From positions 2,046,001 to 2,110,000 of the forward strand of contig NZ_CP061008.1 of NCBI RefSeq assembly GCF_014490035.1: 64,000 nucleotides of DNA. The letters are read 5' to 3'. Below are positions 59,736 to 64,000 of this stretch, piece after piece. The position numbers and the translations under genes were made by a program. Under the pieces are notes generated by a model, which saw only the letters and a program-made list of their open reading frames with translations, was not told where the DNA came from and searched no databases. Source of the stretch: Achromobacter xylosoxidans. Lineage in GTDB: Bacteria; Pseudomonadota; Gammaproteobacteria; Burkholderiales; Burkholderiaceae_B. Position 1 is the first letter of the stretch, and every line of letters starts with the position of its first letter.

Positions 59736-60209
59736 CTAGAAGCGAAGCGTGTCGATTTCACCAGCGGCGTACCGCAGTTCGGCAACGATTCGATGGGCGG
59801 CTTTGTGATGCCCAGGGCAAAGCCAGGTCACTGACAGTGGACGGGAATAGTCCGGGTGATGTGCTTGAGCCTTCTCACCGCAAATGAAACATGGTTCTGG
59901 GGTGAGCTTGCCAGTTCTGACCGCCTTGGCCACGAGGTGGCTAGCGCGCCTTCGTATGGCATTGGCTACCTGCCATTTTTCGTTCGCTCTTGCGTGGGCT
60001 AGGCGGCCTTCCTGGGTTTGGCTGTAATTCTTCCTAGCGGCCACCCTCTCAGGTTGAGCAGACCGCTTCCTGTCATATGACCGGTAGTACTCGAGGTTTT
60101 CAAGCCTATTTGAACGGACCGCAGCCTTTACGCATTCCTTGCACTTCGCCTTGCTGCTGGCGTAGAAGGCGCTGGCCTCTTTATCAATCAAGCAGCTTTT
60201 GCAAAGCAT
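59736..60209 (-). CDS. Phage HNH-like zinc protein
   Basis: The 157-residue protein has an N-terminal Cys cluster (LCKSCLIDKEASAFYASSKAKCKEC) and a C-terminal HNH-like motif (EPCFICGEKAQAHHPDYSRPLSVTWLCPGHHKAAH). This pattern is common in phage HNH endonuclease-like proteins. It lies just left of the ssb-like gene. A run of G near 59717 follows it. Confidence 0.7.
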   Translation of the reverse strand: MLCKSCLIDKEASAFYASSKAKCKECVKAAVRSNRLENLEYYRSYDRKRSAQPERVAARKNYSQTQEGRLAHARANEKWQVANAIRRRASHLVAKAVRTGKLTPEPCFICGEKAQAHHPDYSRPLSVTWLCPGHHKAAHRIVAELRYAAGEIDTLRF

Positions 60210-60218
60210 GGCGTGTCC

Positions 60219-60638
60219 TCAGAAAGGGATTTCGCTATCAAAATCCTCGCCCGTGCGGGCTGTCATGGCCGGCTGGCGTGCGGGGCGTTGAGCGGATTCT
60301 CGGTCCACCTCATCACCTTTCCCGCCAAGCATCTGCGTCTGGTCAGCGACAACCTCGGTGGCGTAGCGATCCTGGCCGCTGTCCTTGTCGGTCCATTTGC
60401 GCGTCGTCATGCGCCCGGAAACATAGACCTGTTTGCCCTTGGTCAAGTACTCGCCGCAGATTTCGCCTAGTTTGCCGAAGGCGACGATGCGTACCCATTC
60501 AACTCCTTCCTTATCCTTGGTCTTCCAACCAACCGCTAAGGAGAAATTGCAGACGGCGGAACCCTCGGGTGAATACCGAACGTCAGGATCCTTGCCGAGC
60601 CTCCCGATGAATTCGCATCGGTTCAGGTCATTGCTCAT
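60219..60638 (-). CDS. ssb: Single-stranded DNA-binding protein
   Basis: The 139-residue protein has the SSB OB-fold pattern (NRCEFIGRLGKDPDVRYSPEGSAVCNFSLAVG, EWVRIVAFGKLGEICGEYLTKGKQVYVSGRM) and the acidic partner-binding tip DFDSEIPF. The start is ATG 60638, overlapping the ERF gene by four bases. Together with ERF it forms a phage recombination module. Confidence 0.95.
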   Translation of the reverse strand: MSNDLNRCEFIGRLGKDPDVRYSPEGSAVCNFSLAVGWKTKDKEGVEWVRIVAFGKLGEICGEYLTKGKQVYVSGRMTTRKWTDKDSGQDRYATEVVADQTQMLGGKGDEVDRESAQRPARQPAMTARTGEDFDSEIPF

Positions 60639-61285
60639 TTCTGCTCCTTGGCTGCCGCAGACTGCTTTTTGATAGAAGCGCGACACTTGCTATCCAGCTT
60701 GTCCCAGACAGCGGTTTTGAACGTAACGTCGTCCGGGCATTCCTCCCAGATAACGAAGGCGTCCCATTCGTCTTCAGCGTTAAACTTCGTCTGGATGATG
60801 ATGGCTGTAGCCAGCGCCTTTTCCTGGTCGTCTTCGTTCAGGCTCTCCAGAGCGCCAGCAGTAGGCTTGGTGATACGAGCTTTCTTCTCGCCTGCGCCGG
60901 ATGCCGCGTTGCCATCATCGTCGTCTTGGTAGACGCCTGTGATCGCCGCCAGCGCGTAACGACGCGCATACGTCATCGCTGACCCGTAGCCTTGGGGGTC
61001 TTGCTTCGGCAGAGGCATGACGAGAGTGTCCGAGATCCACTCGCCTGACTCGTGCATCAACATCGTCGTCAGGTGCAGGCGGTTGTCGTCGGACGGGCTG
61101 GCAGTCTGGATGTACACGATGCCAGCTGCGTTCAGAGCCGGTTTGACCGCCTCAATGACAGCTGGCAAGTCGGCGTACTTATTCTTGAAATGCGGGTTCG
61201 TGGCGTCCTTCTTGGCAAACTCGGTGGCCTTCTGAGCAGCCAAGAGCGCCGGAGCGATGGCCTTCATCGATTCGCTGTGTTGCAT
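60635..61285 (-). CDS. ERF-family single-strand annealing protein
   Basis: The 216-residue protein shows the ERF core: ALLAAQKATEFAKKDATNPHFKNKYADLPAVIEAVKPALNAAGIVYIQ, LTTMLMHESGEWISDTL, and the signature PQGYGSAMTYARRYALAAITGV. ERF proteins anneal complementary strands in phage recombination or genome circularisation. AGGAG lies eight bases before the ATG. Confidence 0.9.
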   Translation of the reverse strand: MQHSESMKAIAPALLAAQKATEFAKKDATNPHFKNKYADLPAVIEAVKPALNAAGIVYIQTASPSDDNRLHLTTMLMHESGEWISDTLVMPLPKQDPQGYGSAMTYARRYALAAITGVYQDDDDGNAASGAGEKKARITKPTAGALESLNEDDQEKALATAIIIQTKFNAEDEWDAFVIWEECPDDVTFKTAVWDKLDSKCRASIKKQSAAAKEQK

Positions 61286-61352
61286 GGTCTTGCTCCTGAT
61301 ATTCGAGTTCTTGCTGGTAGGCCAGTGCGGCGGCTTCGTCGTCTTGATTCAT
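61179..61352 (-). CDS. Possible small acidic protein overlapping ERF
   Basis: A 57-residue frame starts at an ATGA overlap with the HNH/AP2 gene (MNQDDEAAALAYQQELEYQEQDHATQ) and runs 107 bp into the ERF gene. The coupled start favours a real gene; the long overlap argues against it. Confidence 0.35.
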   Translation of the reverse strand: MNQDDEAAALAYQQELEYQEQDHATQRIDEGHRSGALGCSEGHRVCQEGRHEPAFQE

Positions 61353-61840
61353 ATCGCGCAACCTTCGTGAAGTTTGCGTTTTGCGACAAGATAGGCGGCG
61401 TGAGCTTCTTCGGGGCTTGTGAATGTTCCAAGGTAGTGATTTCGGCCACCTAACCCTATCCTGGCTTGCCATTTCCCATAGTGGCGAGATACGCCGAGTA
61501 AACCAGAGGTGCTTCTGTCTCGAGGTCTCCTCTGATTTTGAGCATTGATTTGCCGAGATACATCGCGAAGATTGCGTATGCGATTATTCGAAGGATCGCC
61601 ATCCAGATGATCTATGTGCTGGCGGGGCCACGACCCCGTAGACAGTAGCCATGCCAGCCTGTGAGCTTCGAAAAATTGCCCTTGGACTTTAATTTGCAGA
61701 TAGCCATTTGCCCGAAGGTATCCTGCTTGCAGACCAGCCTTCGCCTTGCCGCCTCGATACACACGCCAAGTAAAAACGCCAGTCTCTTGGTCGTACTCCA
61801 GAAGCGAGTTCACCAGCTCATAGCTAGGCAAATACTTCAT
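61349..61840 (-). CDS. HNH endonuclease with AP2-like domain
   Basis: The 163-residue protein reads VNSLLEYDQETGVFTWRVYRGGKAKAG and EAHRLAWLLSTGSWPRQHIDHLDGDPSNNRIRNLRDVSRQINAQN (HNH: HID-LDGD-NNR-NLR), then an AP2-like DNA-binding part (GLLGVSRHYGKWQARIGLGGRNHYLGTFTSPEEAHAAY). It is a typical phage homing-endonuclease-like gene. Confidence 0.9.
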   Translation of the reverse strand: MKYLPSYELVNSLLEYDQETGVFTWRVYRGGKAKAGLQAGYLRANGYLQIKVQGQFFEAHRLAWLLSTGSWPRQHIDHLDGDPSNNRIRNLRDVSRQINAQNQRRPRDRSTSGLLGVSRHYGKWQARIGLGGRNHYLGTFTSPEEAHAAYLVAKRKLHEGCAI

Positions 61841-61849
61841 TCGTTTCTC

Positions 61850-62017
61850 CTAGTTGACCAGCCCCCAGACCACGCCTTCCTTCGCCCATCGTTCGTTAGA
61901 TGCGGCATCGGACTGCTGAACGCTTGCCAGAGCGCCTACGATGGCGCAGATGAGCGAAAAAATACCCACGGCGGCGTGGGCATCGGTTTGGAGGATTCGG
62001 CGTAGGAGGCGGATCAT
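61850..62017 (-). CDS. Small membrane protein (55 residues)
   Basis: A short gene starting in an ATGA overlap with 62014-62334. It has one membrane helix (AAVGIFSLICAIVGALASV) between a basic N-terminus (MIRLLRRILQ) and a polar C-terminus. Function unknown. Confidence 0.55.
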   Translation of the reverse strand: MIRLLRRILQTDAHAAVGIFSLICAIVGALASVQQSDAASNERWAKEGVVWGLVN

Positions 62018-62334
62018 TGCTGCTCTCCCTTGGCCTTGGCGATGGCGGTGAGGGCAGCTTTGACAGCCGGCGCTTCCTTGTCGCCTACGTGGTCCGGAAA
62101 TTCGTCATGCCAATCGGCCAGCATGGGAAGAATCGATTCCAGCGCCTCAAGCAGCTCCGGCGCGGCGGCGATCAGGCGGGCGTTGGCTTCCAACTCCGAA
62201 TCCGGAGTTTTCTCCATAGGACCTGTATTCCCGCCTTGAACCCATGCCGAAAAGCGGTTGTAGCCTTGGTCATTCAGTGCATAGACGCAATTGCCGTCAA
62301 TCTGCCATTTAGTAGGCGTGTGTTCCGTCGTCAT
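62014..62334 (-). CDS. Hypothetical phage early protein
   Basis: The 106-residue protein has the widespread phage motif ELEANARLIAAAPELLEALE after a beta-rich start (WQIDGNCVYALNDQGYNRFSAWVQGG). Function unknown; frequent in early operons of temperate phages. Confidence 0.7.
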   Translation of the reverse strand: MTTEHTPTKWQIDGNCVYALNDQGYNRFSAWVQGGNTGPMEKTPDSELEANARLIAAAPELLEALESILPMLADWHDEFPDHVGDKEAPAVKAALTAIAKAKGEQQ

Positions 62335-62337
62335 GCC

Positions 62338-62610
62338 TCACCCCACCAATTCAGTTTTGATCGCGTGCTTGATATCCCTCTGGATTCCTAAGCACCATTG
62401 AGAATTGCTGTTCATCACCGCGTACAGGATCGAGACGTAATCAGCGGCTCCCAGATTGGCAAAGAAGTCCGCCGCCTCCAGCCGCTTGGCCCAGAACAGC
62501 GCGTCATGCCCATCCGCGTCCCAGCTAGCAGGGTTACCCAGCGTCTCGCATACGTCCTGCACGGTGGCTGTGAGGATCTGGTACTGCTCATCGCCGTGGA
62601 AACGGTCCAT
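62338..62610 (-). CDS. Hypothetical phage protein
   Basis: The 90-residue protein starts at 62610 after GGAG. It reads MDRFHGDEQYQILTATVQDVCETLGNPASWDADGH and ADFFANLGAADYVSILYAVMNSN. Helical, no known motif. Confidence 0.6.
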   Translation of the reverse strand: MDRFHGDEQYQILTATVQDVCETLGNPASWDADGHDALFWAKRLEAADFFANLGAADYVSILYAVMNSNSQWCLGIQRDIKHAIKTELVG

Positions 62611-62612
62611 GT

Positions 62613-62705
62613 CTAGCTCCAACCCACTACGTAGCCGAGTGGGATCAAAAGAATCGCGTAGAACCACCAGAGGCTAAGGGTGTTGCTTATCAGCAGCTTC
62701 CACAT
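62613..62705 (-). CDS. Membrane peptide (30 residues)
   Basis: ATG at 62705 follows GGAGAG by about six bases. The product MWKLLISNTLSLWWFYAILL plus ten residues is one membrane helix. It overlaps the 3' end of the next gene. Function unknown. Confidence 0.4.
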   Translation of the reverse strand: MWKLLISNTLSLWWFYAILLIPLGYVVGWS

Positions 62706-62976
62706 GGTTACTCTCCGGGATGAGGGCGCTATTGACCGCCTGGATCGCACTACGAGCGCCAGCTTTGAAGTACTCCTTCTGCACCGGGCCGCCGTTAACT
62801 CCATCCATACTCATGAAGGCCATGGCAACATTGATCTTGGCTACCTGCGCCGCCAGAGCCTCGCGTACAGCCTGCTCGGCGTAGGCCTCCATCGCGTCTA
62901 GCGAGTAGGCGAACTTGACCTGACCTAGTATCCCAACGTCGAATTCCGGCAGCGGAGGCAGATTGATCTTGCTCAT
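62674..62976 (-). CDS. Hypothetical phage protein
   Basis: The 100-residue protein starts at 62976 after AGGA. It reads INLPPLPEFDVGILGQVKFAYSLDAMEAYAEQAVREALAAQV, an opening typical of phage early proteins ('YS.EAMEAYA..AVR.AL'), usually followed by variable modules. Function unknown. Confidence 0.65.
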   Translation of the reverse strand: MSKINLPPLPEFDVGILGQVKFAYSLDAMEAYAEQAVREALAAQVAKINVAMAFMSMDGVNGGPVQKEYFKAGARSAIQAVNSALIPESNHVEAADKQHP

Positions 62977-62984
62977 GGGCGTTC

Positions 62985-63182
62985 CTAATGAGTCTTCACG
63001 CAAGAAATTGCGCGGTAGCTGATGTAGTAGCAAGTCACGCCGGCTTCAACATCGAGGAACTTGCGTGGCGTCCCGGTATATCCGGACACTTCAGCGTTGA
63101 TGTGCTTTTCGATGGTCGGAGCGCTCGCATCAGCGTTGCATCCAGCCAAGATGACCGTGAAGAGAATGATTGCGCGCTTCAT
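62985..63182 (-). CDS. Small phage lipoprotein
   Basis: The 65-residue protein has a lipoprotein signal (MKRAIILFTVILAGC) and a short beta-rich domain with a Cys pair (GVTCYYISYRAISCVK). It may be exported; a superinfection-exclusion or spanin-like role is possible but unsupported. Confidence 0.6.
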   Translation of the reverse strand: MKRAIILFTVILAGCNADASAPTIEKHINAEVSGYTGTPRKFLDVEAGVTCYYISYRAISCVKTH

Positions 63183-63364
63183 GCTGCTGCCTTCACGTCT
63201 TCCACATACATCGCGCGGTAGTGCTGGAACTCAGGCGAGAAAGCCTCTTCCAGTCGCTGGCGCTTCTCCGCATCCAGAGCAAGCCAGCATGCGGCGAGCT
63301 TCTGAACGCCATTGCCGCCGTACTTCTGCATCGCGGCGACTGCTTGGGTAGTCGTGATTTCCAT
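63179..63364 (-). CDS. Small hypothetical phage protein
   Basis: The 61-residue helical protein (TTQAVAAMQKYGGNGVQKLAACWLALDAEKRQRLEEAF) is the first gene of the leftward operon in the window. GGAGCAACC precedes its ATG. Function unknown. Confidence 0.6.
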   Translation of the reverse strand: MEITTTQAVAAMQKYGGNGVQKLAACWLALDAEKRQRLEEAFSPEFQHYRAMYVEDVKAAA

Positions 63365-63392
63365 GGTTGCTCCTTGCGGATTGAAGTTGGAT

Positions 63393-63487
63393 TGCTCAAG
63401 TCAGCGCACCCCAATGCCGGAGGGACGCACTTTTCGCGGAGTGGGTTGTGGCATGGCGGATGCCGTAGGGATGCGCTGACTTGAGCA
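63393..63487. repeat. 16-bp perfect inverted repeat
   Basis: TGCTCAAGTCAGCGCA and its exact complement are separated by 63 bp, just upstream of the early operon. A leader hairpin, a nut-like element or a protein site are possible. Confidence 0.7.
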
Positions 63488-63721
63488 GCCGTAGGGTGCT
63501 GGTTACGTCTCCAGCGCGGACTTCCACCGCCGTATTGATTGGCTAGGCATGACGTTTGCCCGATTGCGCCTGACGGCCGTTCGAACGGTTCTCCTAACCT
63601 CCTACTCGCTGCACACTAGTGGCCGCGTTTTCCCCGGTTCAGACCTAGGAAGACCGGACGCGGCATAGCGCATCTGCTTTCGACAACCGGACTTTACCCA
63701 GCCGGAGGGTGATGACGCCGA

Positions 63722-63847
63722 GCCAAGAACCTTCGGAGGTCACTTAGCATTCATCATCAAGTAGGCACCCCCTGAATGCTGCCGGTGCAGCGGGTCCGGC
63801 CCCGGGTTCTTGGCCGCTCAATCGCAACCCCAGGGGTGCCTACTTGA
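63722..63847. repeat. Interleaved inverted repeats
   Basis: GCCAAGAACC pairs with GGTTCTTGGC (63805), and TCAAGTAGGCACCCC pairs with GGGGTGCCTACTTGA (63833). The arms alternate, so the RNA would form either a pseudoknot or two competing folds. Confidence 0.6.
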
Positions 63848-63902
63848 TAGCGCTGCGTTTCGTGCAGCGGACGGCCGAACTGTTTCACGGCGCCAGGGAG
63901 AT

Positions 63903-64000
63903 TCAAACAAACATTGCTAGAGACGAGATGTCGTTATCTAGGCGGACTCCGCATCTGACGAGAGCTAGGATGTCTTCCTCGGAAGCGACGGCAGCGAGCT
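63903..64000 (-). CDS. C-terminal end of a protein cut by the window edge
   Basis: An open leftward frame enters from the right edge and reads AAVASEEDILALVRCGVR and LDNDISSLAMFV before a stop at 63903. It is protein-like and fits a phage regulatory or early gene, but too little is visible for a family call. Confidence 0.4.
   Translation of the reverse strand, partial: LAAVASEEDILALVRCGVRLDNDISSLAMFV

Larger units (their letters stand above)
63365..63902. promoter_or_regulatory. Long structured leader or control region
   Basis: No gene is supportable in these 538 bases. The stretch holds a 16-bp perfect inverted repeat (63393-63408 / 63472-63487) and a pair of interleaved inverted repeats (63722-63731 with 63805-63814; 63757-63772 with 63831-63847). 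It lies where the leftward early promoter and its leader RNA are expected. Confidence 0.5.

Overview
The window looks like a chromosome segment of a high-GC Burkholderiales bacterium of the Alcaligenaceae (Bordetella/Achromobacter type). This rests on the housekeeping block dapA-bamC-(lipoprotein)-roxA-mutS, a Bug-type solute receptor beside LysR/CaiB/HMG-CoA-lyase genes, and phage genes of the Bordetella kind. No rRNA, tRNA or CRISPR array was recognised.

Region 1 (1-13.8 kb) is an accessory zone, visibly more AT-rich and full of decayed phage parts. It holds a small island (about 0.1-4.95 kb) with a membrane protein, an rdgC remnant, a membrane-anchored protein, an HNH restriction-type nuclease, a PD-(D/E)xK-like protein and a DUF6881-like protein. 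Next come a phage-type lipoprotein and an inactivated IS3 element that truncates a tail-fibre-assembly gene. Three leftward genes for surface-glycan modification follow: two acyltransferases and one FkbM methyltransferase. Each is followed by a terminator and a phage membrane ORF or its remnant, and in two cases by a phage repressor or its remnant.

Region 2 (13.8-31.7 kb) is a contractile-tail gene cluster: CI-like repressor with operators, two replication-type genes, two small genes, a duplicated control cassette, then neck terminator, sheath, tube, frameshifted chaperone, tape measure, baseplate, spike, fibre and fibre chaperone, a complete lysis cassette, and a separate beta-helix protein. 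No terminase, portal, capsid or integrase gene is present, so it reads as an R-type tailocin or a head-deleted prophage.

Region 3 (32.2-54.2 kb) is core chromosome: a LysR / HMG-CoA-lyase-like / CoA-transferase / Bug operon, a propeller protein, small lipoproteins, GNAT and PaiB-like genes, a divergent MFS/ArsR pair, a DUF1828 pair, a zinc protease, a YciO-type protein, a site-2 protease, dapA, bamC, roxA and mutS.

Region 4 (54.2-64 kb, running off the right edge) is a second, apparently more complete prophage. Its leftward early operon (small genes, HNH proteins, ERF, SSB, DUF4224, tyrosine integrase, HNH protein) abuts mutS directly; start and stop codons overlap from the integrase through the HNH gene into mutS. 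The attachment site is therefore probably the 5' end of mutS.
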